Below are positions 52,848-63,936 of a stretch of DNA of 64,000 nucleotides, piece by piece. The notes under the pieces were generated by a model, which did not search any database, was not told the DNA's origin, and saw only the letters and a list, made by a program, of their open reading frames with translations. Each line of letters starts with the position of its first letter. Position 1 is the first letter of the stretch. The position numbers and the translations under genes are program-made. Origin of the DNA: an uncultured Gammaproteobacteria bacterium (GTDB taxonomy: Bacteria; Pseudomonadota; Gammaproteobacteria; Pseudomonadales; Pseudohongiellaceae); contig CALEJT010000049.1 in the NCBI GenBank assembly GCA_937898685.1, positions 35,171 to 99,170 of the forward strand, given 5' to 3'.

Positions 52848-53297
52848 TTATTTGGCCGGAACGATGTTCAGCTTGATGGTGGTGGTCACTTCGCTGCCGA
52901 GATCCAGCGTGATCTCGTACTCGCCGACTTCGCGCAGTGCGCCGTTCGGCAGCAGTACTTCGCTCTTCTCGACCTGATGGCCTGCGGCGGTGACGGCCTC
53001 GGCGATGTCGCGGGTGCCGACGGAGCCGAACAGTTTGCCTTCGTCACCAGCGTTGGCTTCGATGGTCACTTCCAGACCGTTCAGAGCAGCGCCACGAGCT
53101 TCGGCCTTGGCGATTTTCTCGGCAGCGATCTGCATCAGCTCGGCTTTGCGAGCTTCGAAATCGGCCAGGTTTTCCTTGGTGGCCGGGATGGCTTTGGAAT
53201 AGGGGAACAGGAAATTACGAGCGTAGCCGGCACGAACGCTGACCTTGTCGCCCACGTTGCCCATGCGGCCCACTTTCTCCAACAGAATGACTTCCAT
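52848..53297 (-). CDS. rplI: 50S ribosomal protein L9
   Basis: 149 residues. N-terminal [21 protein letters not shown] and [13 protein letters not shown], long connecting helix, C-terminal RNA-binding domain. It is the last gene of the rpsF-rpsR-DUF2232-rplI operon and ends at a strong terminator. Confidence 0.97.
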   Translation of the reverse strand: MEVILLEKVGRMGNVGDKVSVRAGYARNFLFPYSKAIPATKENLADFEARKAELMQIAAEKIAKAEARGAALNGLEVTIEANAGDEGKLFGSVGTRDIAEAVTAAGHQVEKSEVLLPNGALREVGEYEITLDLGSEVTTTIKLNIVPAK

Positions 53298-53315
53298 CGT
53301 GTACCTCGATCTTTT

Positions 53316-54176
53316 CTAAATGGTTCGTTTGTAGCGACGGCGGAAATCCACCACGCTGTCAGCAAATCCCAACATCACCAGGACGTGCGGTGCTACCAGC
53401 AGTACTACATAGGCCAGTACCAGCCAGAGCGTGCCCGCCTTGCGGTCTGCCACCATTGCATGCGTGACGGCCAGACCGGTGAGGATGGGGGCCAGGCAAA
53501 GCAGGATTACCCAATCCTCGAGGCCGGCCACTCCGGCCAGGCCTCCAAGCACCAGCGCAAATAGCGCCAGCATCACCCGCGTATCCAGCCTGAGCGCATG
53601 AAACTCGGCTCGGAACCCGCCGGGGTTGTACAGCATGGCCTGGTAGTACCGGGCCACAATCAGGACCACGATGAACACGAGGGCGTGGTAGGCCCCGTAA
53701 TAACTCAGCAGGCGTTCGGTGAAGCCTTCCGCCGTGGCAGGGACCAGTTCGCCATCCTGCAACAACATGGGCGAAGCTCCCTGACTCTGCATCATCGTCA
53801 GTAGTTCACCGACCGCTTCGCGCAGCGACTCGACGTATGTCACCTGCCAGTCGAGGCTCAGCTGCAGCGCAAAGCCCAGTGCGGTCGCGGCCAGGATGAC
53901 GCGTGGCCAGGAGCCGGTACTGCGCAGCAGATAGGCCAAAGGCACCATCGCCACCAGCGCGAACGCCACCGTGGTATCGCCCGAAACCCAGCGCAAGGCT
54001 GCCGGCAAGAGTGCCCACAGCAACACCATCAAGCCTGCCTGCAACCCTCTGCGTAGTATCACCAGCGCCACGATCGAGGCGCTCAGAAGGTTCAGGATCG
54101 GGATCAACCCCACCAGCACCGCGGAAATAACCGCCTGGCGCCGGCCGCTCATGATGTACTCGGCCAACCCGCGCAT
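53316..54176 (-). CDS. DUF2232 (YybS-like) multi-spanning membrane protein
   Basis: 286 residues, about eight hydrophobic helices. It sits between rpsR and rplI, the usual place of this gene in Pseudomonas-type genomes. Recognisable features are the opening SGRRQAVISAVLVGLIPILN and YHALVFIVVLIVARYYQAMLYNPGGFR. Function unknown; predicted S-component-like or transporter-like fold. A second ATG 24 nt downstream is an alternative start. Confidence 0.82.
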   Translation of the reverse strand: MRGLAEYIMSGRRQAVISAVLVGLIPILNLLSASIVALVILRRGLQAGLMVLLWALLPAALRWVSGDTTVAFALVAMVPLAYLLRSTGSWPRVILAATALGFALQLSLDWQVTYVESLREAVGELLTMMQSQGASPMLLQDGELVPATAEGFTERLLSYYGAYHALVFIVVLIVARYYQAMLYNPGGFRAEFHALRLDTRVMLALFALVLGGLAGVAGLEDWVILLCLAPILTGLAVTHAMVADRKAGTLWLVLAYVVLLVAPHVLVMLGFADSVVDFRRRYKRTI

Positions 54177-54193
54177 GGGACCGAGCGCCGTAC

Positions 54194-54424
54194 TTAAACT
54201 TCGTGCGAATCCGTGTACGGGATCAAAGCCAGGTAGCGGGCCTGCTTGATGGCAGTGGCCAGCTGACGCTGATAACGTGCTTTGGTGCCGGTGATACGGC
54301 TGGGCACGATCTTCCCGGTTTCGGAGATGTTGGCCTTGAGGATTTCAAGGTCCTTGTAGTCGATGTGTTCGATGCCTTCCGCGGTGAAGCGGCAGTACTT
54401 GCGGCGACGGAAAAAGCGCGCCAT
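54194..54424 (-). CDS. rpsR: 30S ribosomal protein S18
   Basis: 76 residues. [39 protein letters not shown] and the basic C-terminal half are canonical. It forms a complex with S6, encoded just upstream. Confidence 0.97.
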   Translation of the reverse strand: MARFFRRRKYCRFTAEGIEHIDYKDLEILKANISETGKIVPSRITGTKARYQRQLATAIKQARYLALIPYTDSHEV

Positions 54425-54453
54425 GGTCGATCTCCTCTAGATATTCGGTGCTG

Positions 54454-54891
54454 TTATTCGCTGTCAGCGGCAGATTCCGCTTCGGCGTCATCGGATTCTT
54501 CAGCAGCCGCGCTGGCTTCTTCTTCGGCGCGCGCGCGCTGTACGGCGCGGGCCTTACGCTCGCGGTTTTCGTTCTCAGCCTTCTGGATCGGCGAGATCTC
54601 GGTGATGGCGCGGTCGCGCTTGATCACCAGGCTGCGAATGATGGCGTCGTTGTAACGGAAGATGGAAGTCAGCTCGTCCAACACATCCTGGCCGCACTCG
54701 ATGTTCATCAGAACGTAGTGAGCCTTGTGGACTTTGTTGATCGGATAAGCCAGCTGGCGACGGCCCCAGTCTTCCAGACGGTGCACGGCACCACCGGAAT
54801 CCTTAACCATCTTGGTGTAGCGATCGATCATCCCGCCAACCTGTTCGGATTGGTCAGGATGCACCATGAACACTATTTCGTAGTGGCGCAT
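54454..54891 (-). CDS. rpsF: 30S ribosomal protein S6
   Basis: 145 residues. [30 protein letters not shown] and [14 protein letters not shown] are diagnostic. The C-terminal tail is a long Glu/Ala/Ser-rich acidic stretch, as in E. coli S6 which is polyglutamylated. ATG 54891 with GAGGAG upstream; it heads the S6-S18-L9 operon. Confidence 0.96.
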   Translation of the reverse strand: MRHYEIVFMVHPDQSEQVGGMIDRYTKMVKDSGGAVHRLEDWGRRQLAYPINKVHKAHYVLMNIECGQDVLDELTSIFRYNDAIIRSLVIKRDRAITEISPIQKAENENRERKARAVQRARAEEEASAAAEESDDAEAESAADSE

Positions 54892-55003
54892 TGAAGCTCC
54901 TCGCGGTTTAGTAGTCTCCCGACCAATCCGCATTGAGGCGGACGACGGTGAGACAAGGAGTTAGGCAGGGACGGAGTCCGTCGACTGCAGAAAAAGAGGC
55001 GGC

Positions 55004-55032
55004 ATTCTATAGAGCAAGGGTGTCAAGCGCAA
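55004..55032 (-). promoter_or_regulatory. Candidate promoter of the rpsF operon
   Basis: Minus strand TTGCGC (55027-55032), 17-bp spacer, TAGAAT (55004-55009). A leader of about 105 nt follows. It contains short hairpins (GACGGA / TCCGTC and CCGC / GCGG) and could carry the S6:S18 autoregulatory site, though this was not verified. Confidence 0.5.
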
Positions 55033-55161
55033 GCTTAGGCCCGGGCGTTCCGGCTGTAGGATGCCGCCAACCGCTGTAAACTACCGGCCTTTTGCACGGA
55101 ATCAGTTTACTTCCAGCGGTTGTGCTGCTGTTCCAGCAGCTGCCCTTTCCTTGGACGAACT

Positions 55162-55842
55162 ATGCTCAAGCTACACGGCTCTTCCTTCAGCAATTACTAC
55201 AACATGCTCCGGCACGCGCTTCTGGAGAAGGGTTTGCCCTTCGAGGAAGTGGAACGACGTCCGAGCCAGGATCCCGAGTTCCTCGCTCGCAGCCCGATGG
55301 GCAAGGTACCTGTGCTCGAAACCGAGGAAGGCTTTCTCACCGAAACCACCGCCATCTTCGAGTACCTCGATGAGCGTCATCCCGAGCGTCCTCTGTTTCC
55401 ACGTGAGCTCTTCGCTCGCGCGCGCGTGCGGCAGTTGATCAAGACCCATGAGCTCTATGTGGAATCGCCGGCGCACATGCTGATCCTCGCCGTGTTCGGT
55501 CGCCAACTGCCGGCGCATGTACTCGAGCACAGCCAGGTTGCCACCAAGCGTGGTCTTGCCGCCGTCGCCCGTTTGGCGCGGTTCTCGCCCTGGGCCATTG
55601 GCAGCGAATTCACCTTCGCCGACATCTTCATGTTCCACTCCTGCGCGATGAGCAATCATCTGACCAAGTTGGTCTATCAGTGGGATCTATTGCAGGAAGT
55701 GCCGGGACTCGCAGAGTGGTACGCGCGCGTCGCCGAGCGTGAGCATGCGCACAAGATCCTGCAGCAATTCGACGCGGCCATGGCCGCGATCAGCGCCAAA
55801 CAAGGGGCGAAGGCCGAGGCAGCGGGAGGCGCCAATAAATGA
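55162..55842 (+). CDS. Glutathione S-transferase family protein
   Basis: 226 residues. Thioredoxin-fold N-terminal domain with LHGSSFSNYYNMLRHALLEKG, the cis-Pro region GKVPVLETEEG and TETTAIFEYLDE, then an all-helical domain. The catalytic residue is probably Ser or Tyr near 7-13. It may be a stress-response or detoxifying GST; the substrate is unknown. It overlaps the next gene as ATGA, so the two are translationally coupled. Confidence 0.88.
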   Translation: MLKLHGSSFSNYYNMLRHALLEKGLPFEEVERRPSQDPEFLARSPMGKVPVLETEEGFLTETTAIFEYLDERHPERPLFPRELFARARVRQLIKTHELYVESPAHMLILAVFGRQLPAHVLEHSQVATKRGLAAVARLARFSPWAIGSEFTFADIFMFHSCAMSNHLTKLVYQWDLLQEVPGLAEWYARVAEREHAHKILQQFDAAMAAISAKQGAKAEAAGGANK

Positions 55843-56537
55843 AGAACGAAGAGCAGGGCACACAGGTGCTCGATCAGGTACTGGCGCGCGTCGTCGCACC
55901 GGCGGCAACGAAGGTCGCCAAAGGTGCGAGCACCACGCGGCGCGAAAGCTCTGCTCCCGACAAGGCCAAGGCTGGACGCGATCACGTCGATGCCATCAAT
56001 CAGCTGTTCGCCGAATTCGAATTGGCCTACCACAACCAGTTCCACAAAGCCTATGGCCAGGAAGGCAGCTTGGCGCTCGCCAAGAAACATTGGTTGGGTT
56101 GTCTCGTGGACTTCACGCCCGAAGTGATCGTGCGTGCGGCGCGACATCTGGTGAAAACGCAGGAATTTCTGCCGACGCTCGCCACCGTGGTCGCTGCCTG
56201 CGAAAACGCCCCTGCCTTGTTCGGCTTGCCGACGGCGCGAGCCGCTTACGTCGAAGCCTGCTGCAAGCCGGAACCGAAAGCGGCCCAGCAGTGGTCACAT
56301 CCTGCGGTGTATCTGGCGGGACGGGAAACGGGTTGGTACGAGCTCGCGTCTGAAACGCAGGATGCCATCTTTCCACTCTTCGAACACAACTATCAGCAGT
56401 TCTGCCAGCGTGTGATGCGCGGCGAGAAGCTCGATCTGCCGGTGGTGCAGGCCCTGACGCCCGGTGTGGCAACTCCGCTCAGCCCGGAGGAAAACAAGGC
56501 CAGGCTGGCGGAGTTGCGTCGCAAGTTCGATCTTTAG
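55839..56537 (+). CDS. Phage lambda P-like replication protein (putative DnaB helicase loader)
   Basis: 232 residues. A basic/Ala-rich N-terminal 45 residues is followed by INQLFAEFELAYHNQFHKAY, KKHWLGCLVDFTPEVIVRAARHL and EFLPTLATVVAACE, which match the replication protein P family of lambdoid phages, where P delivers DnaB to the origin. No phage genes surround it. ATGA overlap with the GST gene. It is probably a chromosomal version whose link to DnaB is inferred. Confidence 0.7.
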   Translation: MKNEEQGTQVLDQVLARVVAPAATKVAKGASTTRRESSAPDKAKAGRDHVDAINQLFAEFELAYHNQFHKAYGQEGSLALAKKHWLGCLVDFTPEVIVRAARHLVKTQEFLPTLATVVAACENAPALFGLPTARAAYVEACCKPEPKAAQQWSHPAVYLAGRETGWYELASETQDAIFPLFEHNYQQFCQRVMRGEKLDLPVVQALTPGVATPLSPEENKARLAELRRKFDL

Positions 56538-56539
56538 TC

Positions 56540-59500
56540 CTACCAACTGAAGTTGACGCTGATGTTGTAGCGGCGACCGTACTGATCGTAGGTGTTGTTG
56601 GTCCATCCGAAGATCGGCGGTTCGCGGTCGAACATGTTCTGTACGTTCAGCGCCAGCGTCCACGTTGCGCCGCTGTTCAACTCACCGTTGTAGGCCACTC
56701 TGCCGTTGAACCAGGTCATCGAGGCGACGGTGTTGTCGTCCACCTGGATCCCTTCGCGCCATTGTGCGGCTGCATCGCGGAATACTGAATCGATGAACTG
56801 CGCCTGCAATTGGAACGAGAAGTTGTCGAAGAAGTAGGTGCCCGTGAGGTTTGCCGTCAGATCCGGCATGCCGAGGAAGCCCGCCTTGTCGAGCGGCGCT
56901 GCATTGGGCGCGGTGTCGGAACGTTCGAAGGTGCGGCCGGCCAGCCAACGCAGCGAGATCGTTTCTGCGTGGTCGGCGAAGAAATCGACTTCCCTGCGAT
57001 AGGCCAGCTCGAAATCCATCCCGCGCGTACGTGCCGCTGCAACGTTGAGGAACACGTCGCGCACCTGCGTCACTCGATTCGTTTCCGGATCACGTGTGAT
57101 CAGGTTGCACAGTTGTGCTGAATTGGTCTGCGAACACTCGTTGATTATGCGCTGTGCCGTCAGTCGCGCCACCGCGCCCTTGATGTCGACGTCGTAGAAG
57201 TCTACCGACATCGACAAGCCTTCGAGCACCGGCAGGAACGAGGGCTGATACACGAAGCCGATCGTCTTCGTATCCGCATATTCCGGTGCGAGATCGGGGT
57301 TGCCGCCGCGGATGGTGTTGATCAGTGTGGATTCACCAGCAAACTGCGGGTCGATGATGGTTTCACCCGAACCCTGCGCGTCGAACAATTCCGCAAAGCT
57401 CGGCTCACGCACGTCGCGCGACTTTGCCAGGCGCAAACGCAGATCGTTGAAGAGCTGGATGCTCGCGCCGATCTTCCAGCTGTCGATGGCGCCACTGCGG
57501 TCGTAGGTGGAGCGACGGAAGGCGTAGTCGGTGTCCAAGCGACGATTGCCTTCACTCGATTCCCAGATCGGAACGTTCACCTCGGTGAACCATTCCCATA
57601 CGTCGGTCTGGCCGCCGATCTTCGGAATCCCCGAGAACAGGTTCAGCGCCGTACTGGTGGAGAAGCCTGGCCCCAGGCCGCGAATGCCGAGAGAAGGTAC
57701 GTTCACCATCGGGCCCAAGAGGTCGACGTCGAGCGGTGTGGCGCGAGTGATGAACTGTTGATCGCGCCAGGTCACGCCGCCGGCGAAGCCGATGGGACCG
57801 GCGCCCCAGCCTTCATGCAGTTGCCCCGTCACCAGGATTTCCGCGAAGTCCTGATCCACGTAGCCAATATTGAAACGATCGGTTCCGACATAGTCGATCG
57901 CTTCCTGACTCATGTTTCCGCTGCCGAGATAGTTGAACGGCACACACTCAGTGATGGCGCGCGGTTCGACCGGATAGGGCAGCGGTTGTGTGTTGCCGGG
58001 CACGCCGGCAGGGATGTAGGGATTGAGCGGCACGTTGGAAATGCGTCCCGCCACCGAGGCCGCCAATTGTTCGAGTGTGGGGTTGTACAGATTCACGCGG
58101 CATACGATTTCGCCGGTTTCGGGATGCCGCACGGCATCCATGCCGAGCTGGGCACGGTCGACCTGCAAGAGTTCGTACGCGGTGGAGTTGCGTTTCGATT
58201 CGCCACGCTGCCAGGTCGCACGCAGATCCCAGTTGTCGCTGATTTCCCAGTCGACACCGAAGCTGTACTGCCACTGTGTGAACACGTTCTTGCCACGCCG
58301 TGTGGAACCGAGTTCCGGACGACCAGGGAATTGTTGACTGGTCTTGTGCACGGCGATCTCGGTCAGACCATATTGCTGCATGATCTGGCGCACTTCTTCG
58401 GGCAGGAAGGCGTTGTCGATGGCGATGCGTGGTGCGAAGTTGTCGGTGTAGCTGAAGTTGGCGTTGTTGGAAGTGTCGTTGGATTCGGTGCGGCCGATGA
58501 TGATCTGAGTGAAGCCGGTGATCGTATCGGTGAACTTGAACTGAGCACCGAACAAACTCGAACGCGACACCACCTCCATGCCGGAAGGACCTTGCGCGGT
58601 GGTCAGATAGTTGATGTCCGCCTCCCGGCCTCCGGACAAGGTCTGTGTACTGCCGGGTGTACCGGGTAGCGCAGCGAGATCGCCGAAGTCGTAGGGTTCG
58701 AGACGGGAACCATCGAGACTGAACTTCATCCAATCGAGCGGTGTGTTGGTGCCGCGGATGAGACCAGTGGGGGAGCCCGTGAGCGAAGTGACGTTGCGCA
58801 TCGTGAGTCGTTGTGGCCCGGCTTCACAGTAGACGTTGACGCGACAACCGGCCGCCACCCATGCCGGGTTCGTGACATAACCCCACTGCTCCTTGGTGCT
58901 GGACCAGCGTTCCTTGTCGGGCTGAATCTCATCGATGTGGCGCGCTTCGAGCGAGCCGATCAGATGCAGGCGATCGTCGAAGAAGCCCTTACCGCCAGCG
59001 ATGGAAAATTCATACTGTTTGCCGGTGCGCTCGTACTCATGCATGCCGGTGCCGGCGCTGATCTTGAGGCCCTCGAACTCGCGATCGAGTACGAAGTTCA
59101 CCACGCCACCCAAGGCATCGGCGCCATAGGCAGCGGAAGCGCCACCCGTCACCACGTCCACGCTGCGCATCAGCGCGGTGGGAAACATGTCGATGTTCAC
59201 CGTGCCGCGTTTGTCGGTGGGAACCACGCGTGCACCGTCGAGCAGTGTCAGCGTGCGCGAAATACCGGCACCCGTCGAAGCGCTGTTCAGGTTGCGGATG
59301 TTCAGCGCGCCGGGGCCGCCAGAACCCACCGAGGGGTTGCCACCATCACCACGTTGCGGCGAACCGTTGTTGAAGAACTGGGGAAGACGATCGAGTTGTT
59401 GCGAGATGGTGCTGCCGGGTTCCTGATCGTAGAGCTCCATGGTGGTCAGCGTGGTGACTGGGACCGGAGTTTCCATGCCCGACAAACGTGTGATGCGACT

Positions 59501-59644
59501 ACCGGTGACGCGTATCTCTTCGACTGCTTGAGATTGATCTGCGTTCTGCGCGCTTGCTGAGTGACTCGTCAAAAGCGCAGCACTTGCAGCTGCGACGGAC
59601 AGACTCAGCGCCTTCCTTGCAAAACTTCCGAGTACGACTTTCAT
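56540..59644 (-). CDS. Large TonB-dependent outer membrane receptor
   Basis: 1034 residues. Signal peptide about 1-32 (ending SASA), EEIRVTGSRI ahead of the plug, plug motifs TLLDGARVVPTDKRGTVNIDMFP and VDVVTGGASAAYGADALGGVVNF, then a long barrel ending in YNISVNFSW with terminal aromatic residue. This size class often imports oligosaccharides, peptides or aromatic compounds; the substrate is unknown. Start ATG 59644 has AGGGGGGAA upstream. Only 2 bp separate its stop from the convergent lambda P-like gene. Confidence 0.92.
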   Translation of the reverse strand: MKVVLGSFARKALSLSVAAASAALLTSHSASAQNADQSQAVEEIRVTGSRITRLSGMETPVPVTTLTTMELYDQEPGSTISQQLDRLPQFFNNGSPQRGDGGNPSVGSGGPGALNIRNLNSASTGAGISRTLTLLDGARVVPTDKRGTVNIDMFPTALMRSVDVVTGGASAAYGADALGGVVNFVLDREFEGLKISAGTGMHEYERTGKQYEFSIAGGKGFFDDRLHLIGSLEARHIDEIQPDKERWSSTKEQWGYVTNPAWVAAGCRVNVYCEAGPQRLTMRNVTSLTGSPTGLIRGTNTPLDWMKFSLDGSRLEPYDFGDLAALPGTPGSTQTLSGGREADINYLTTAQGPSGMEVVSRSSLFGAQFKFTDTITGFTQIIIGRTESNDTSNNANFSYTDNFAPRIAIDNAFLPEEVRQIMQQYGLTEIAVHKTSQQFPGRPELGSTRRGKNVFTQWQYSFGVDWEISDNWDLRATWQRGESKRNSTAYELLQVDRAQLGMDAVRHPETGEIVCRVNLYNPTLEQLAASVAGRISNVPLNPYIPAGVPGNTQPLPYPVEPRAITECVPFNYLGSGNMSQEAIDYVGTDRFNIGYVDQDFAEILVTGQLHEGWGAGPIGFAGGVTWRDQQFITRATPLDVDLLGPMVNVPSLGIRGLGPGFSTSTALNLFSGIPKIGGQTDVWEWFTEVNVPIWESSEGNRRLDTDYAFRRSTYDRSGAIDSWKIGASIQLFNDLRLRLAKSRDVREPSFAELFDAQGSGETIIDPQFAGESTLINTIRGGNPDLAPEYADTKTIGFVYQPSFLPVLEGLSMSVDFYDVDIKGAVARLTAQRIINECSQTNSAQLCNLITRDPETNRVTQVRDVFLNVAAARTRGMDFELAYRREVDFFADHAETISLRWLAGRTFERSDTAPNAAPLDKAGFLGMPDLTANLTGTYFFDNFSFQLQAQFIDSVFRDAAAQWREGIQVDDNTVASMTWFNGRVAYNGELNSGATWTLALNVQNMFDREPPIFGWTNNTYDQYGRRYNISVNFSW

Positions 59645-60017
59645 TCGATTCCCCCCTGGCCGAGGCCGGTTTCCATTGTTGTTGTATCGAACGCGATCGC
59701 CGCCGAAGCAATGCTGCGAGTACGACTGTGCGGAACGGTGGCTACGAGAAGAAGGTGTGGATGCGAGGACCTCCATTTTGTTGTGGTGTTGTCATGGAGC
59801 ACCGACAGCTTGATGTCGGTTGCGCGAGAAACTAGCGACGTCGTTTGTCGAAGTCAAAATGTTGTTGGAGAAGTGCGCGAAAAATCTTGCTTGAGAATGA
59901 TCAGTAAAAACCAAGCGAAATTTCGTTTTTCCTGCAGCTGTTGCAGGGAAACACTTTGCATCTGCTACCGATCGGTACGGTATGGGTGAAGCGGCGGTGA
60001 TGTGTGCGGGAAGTGGA
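59645..60017 (-). promoter_or_regulatory. Region upstream of the large TonB receptor with palindromes
   Basis: 373 bp without a gene. It contains a perfect 12-bp palindrome TACCGATCGGTA (59966-59977) and an inverted repeat CCTGCA / TGCAGG with 5-nt loop (59931-59947), both possible operator sites. No -35/-10 pair is asserted. Confidence 0.45.
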
Positions 60018-61829
60018 TCACTGATCCACTTTTTGCAGTTCCGGCGGAGTGGGAACGGGAGGTACGGGTTCGTTTTCGGCGATGACCTGTGGTGAGGGGG
60101 TGTAGAACATGCAGCGATTGCGCCCCTCACCCTTGGCATCGTAGAGCGCGATGTCGGCCGCTGTGATCAGCTGCGAGATGTGTTGCATGTCGGGCGTGAG
60201 CGTGGCGACACCGATGCTCACCGTGAATCGAATGGTGTGTTTATTGCTGCGCACTTCGAGTTGCTGCATGGCCTCGCGAATGCGCTCGGCGATTTTCATC
60301 GCCTGCTCGCCATCGGTTTCGGGAAGCAACACGAGGAATTCTTCGCCGCCGAAACGGCACAGCGTATCGCCGCTGCGCAACATGCTCTTCAAGGATTCGA
60401 CCAAGGCGACCAGCACACTGTCACCACCATCATGCCCATAGGTGTCGTTGATCAACTTGAAGCGGTCGGCGTCGATGGTAAGGAGCGACAGTGGACGATG
60501 ATGGCGTCGTGCCGTGGCGAACAGTTTGTCGGCGATGGCCTGGAAGGCACGGCGGTTCAAGGCGCCGGTGAGCGCATCCGCTTCGGCCTGATGTTTGAGG
60601 ACGGCCTCGGTGGCCTTGCGTTCGGATACGTCGCGGATCACGCCCACGTAGAAAGATTCGGAACCGATCACGGCGTGACCCACCGTCATCTCCAACGTCA
60701 GCTCATGGCCATCCTTGTGCAGGCCGGTGACCTCGTTGCCGCCACGCTCGGGTTGCACGGTGCGGCGCGGGTAGGGCGTGTAGAGCGCGCGCTCGTCGGG
60801 GCGCAGCAATAACGTCATCGACCTGCCGATCACTTCGTGGTTCTTGTAGCCGAACAATCTCTCCGCGGCCGGGTTGAACTCGAGCACCGTACCCTGATGA
60901 TCGAGCACCACGATGCCTTCATGCGTGGTGTCGAGGATGGTCTGCAGGCGGCTCAGCGAAGTGAGCATGTTCTGGCGGTTATGGGTGAAGGCGAGGAAGG
61001 CGAGGACGATCAGGAGGCTGGCCATGATGCCGCCCACCTGCCAGGTCTGATACTTGGATGCAGGAGCGCTCCAGCCGTCCCGCGGTGCGGCCAGCAGTTC
61101 CCAGGTTTGCCCCGGCACCTGGATCGGGATGCGGACCGGGTCATCGCGCATCAGCGCCACATCGCCCCAGAAGGGCGTGAGATCGGCGTCGGAGAGATTG
61201 CGCAGCGCGACCCGCAGTTTGGGATCGTCCTCGTACAGGGCGACGGCGTTCAGCACGCCATGGAAGTCCTGCACCAGACTCAGCATGCCCCAATAGGTGC
61301 CGTCTTCCATGTAGATGGGCGTGCGGCTGACCAGGTTACGTGCGCCGTCGGGCCGCCCCAGGGGGCCGTCGACGATGGTCTCGCGGCGGTTCATGGCGGC
61401 TTCGACGCCGGGCCAGCGGTTGGGGAGGTCGGGGTAGTAGGCCCCGAGCGAGTCTTCGTTGCCGCTCAGGGGGTAGATGTGCGCCACGCGGTTTTCGGGA
61501 GCGAGCGCGATGGTGCGGATGTTGCGGCCGAGACGATAGAGTTCCGCGAGCGAGGCATGAATGGCGTCCTCGGGCAGGTCGGGGTAGCTGACGATGGTCG
61601 CGGCCAACCCATTGGCCAGGAAGATGTTCGAATTGAGTTCGGTTTCCAGCCGAACCTTGAAGGTCAGGCTTTCCTGCAACACGTCGTTGCGCAGGGCTTC
61701 CCGATCGAGCTCGTATTCACGCCCCGTGAGCCACAGCGTGAAGAGCACCAGCACGGCCAAGAGCGCAACGGCTTGCACCAGATGCACTGCGCGCAGGGGC
61801 GATTTGGAATGTTTGAATCGATGGGGCAT
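60018..61829 (-). CDS. CHASE-PAS-GGDEF diguanylate cyclase
   Basis: 603 residues. TM1 about 18-37, periplasmic CHASE domain about 55-235 (HIYPLSGNEDSLGAYY, TYWGMLSLVQDF), TM2 about 272-292, PAS about 305-425 (ILDTTHEGIVVLDHQG, FNPAAERLFGY), and GGDEF about 440-590. The active site RFGGEEF is intact, and a usable I-site upstream is not obvious. It makes c-di-GMP in response to an external ligand, potentially feeding FimX-like and Orn functions elsewhere in the window. Pro-rich tail. Confidence 0.92.
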   Translation of the reverse strand: MPHRFKHSKSPLRAVHLVQAVALLAVLVLFTLWLTGREYELDREALRNDVLQESLTFKVRLETELNSNIFLANGLAATIVSYPDLPEDAIHASLAELYRLGRNIRTIALAPENRVAHIYPLSGNEDSLGAYYPDLPNRWPGVEAAMNRRETIVDGPLGRPDGARNLVSRTPIYMEDGTYWGMLSLVQDFHGVLNAVALYEDDPKLRVALRNLSDADLTPFWGDVALMRDDPVRIPIQVPGQTWELLAAPRDGWSAPASKYQTWQVGGIMASLLIVLAFLAFTHNRQNMLTSLSRLQTILDTTHEGIVVLDHQGTVLEFNPAAERLFGYKNHEVIGRSMTLLLRPDERALYTPYPRRTVQPERGGNEVTGLHKDGHELTLEMTVGHAVIGSESFYVGVIRDVSERKATEAVLKHQAEADALTGALNRRAFQAIADKLFATARRHHRPLSLLTIDADRFKLINDTYGHDGGDSVLVALVESLKSMLRSGDTLCRFGGEEFLVLLPETDGEQAMKIAERIREAMQQLEVRSNKHTIRFTVSIGVATLTPDMQHISQLITAADIALYDAKGEGRNRCMFYTPSPQVIAENEPVPPVPTPPELQKVDQ

Positions 61830-61977
61830 GTCCTGGGGACACTCGGGGCCAGCGCTCAGGGGTATTGGGATCGAAGGGTACAGCGAAACCCTGAGCGATG
61901 GGAGTTGGCCGAGCTACGAGCGGCGCTCGCAGGCGGCCGGTGTGCGGGACGGTAATTACCGCCCCGCGGCACGGACA

Positions 61978-63642
<1,665 letters not shown>

Positions 63643-63936
63643 AGCTCCTGGAATCTCGGTAAATAAATGAAAGTAGAGTGAAACGATGCGATTCGGCTAA
63701 GGGTGTGGTGGCTTCGCAGCTGCGATCAGCTCCGCTGCCACGCGAGCGTCCAGCGGAAGGAAGCGAGCTCAGCGTGAGAGGGTGGCAGGGCCGGGCGAAG
63801 TATCGGCCATCCTCACCTGCAAAGGCAAGGAAAGGGCCCTGCGCCCCCACTGTCCCCGGCCCTGAATCCTGTTTCGATCCTATCCATGAGCCAGATCAAT
63901 CTGCATAAATACAATCAAGTTTTCTAATAGTGGGGA
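63643..63936. other. Intergenic region upstream of ettA
   Basis: About 290 bp. It presumably contains the ettA promoter (minus strand). No gene or clear motif recognised. The last 60 bp are AT-rich (CATAAATACAATCAAG), unlike the rest. Confidence 0.35.

Noticed and set aside
55020..55035. TTGACA near 55021-55026 (minus strand) as the rpsF -35 box
   Set aside because: Only 11 bp from the TAGAAT box; TTGCGC at 17 bp spacing fits better.
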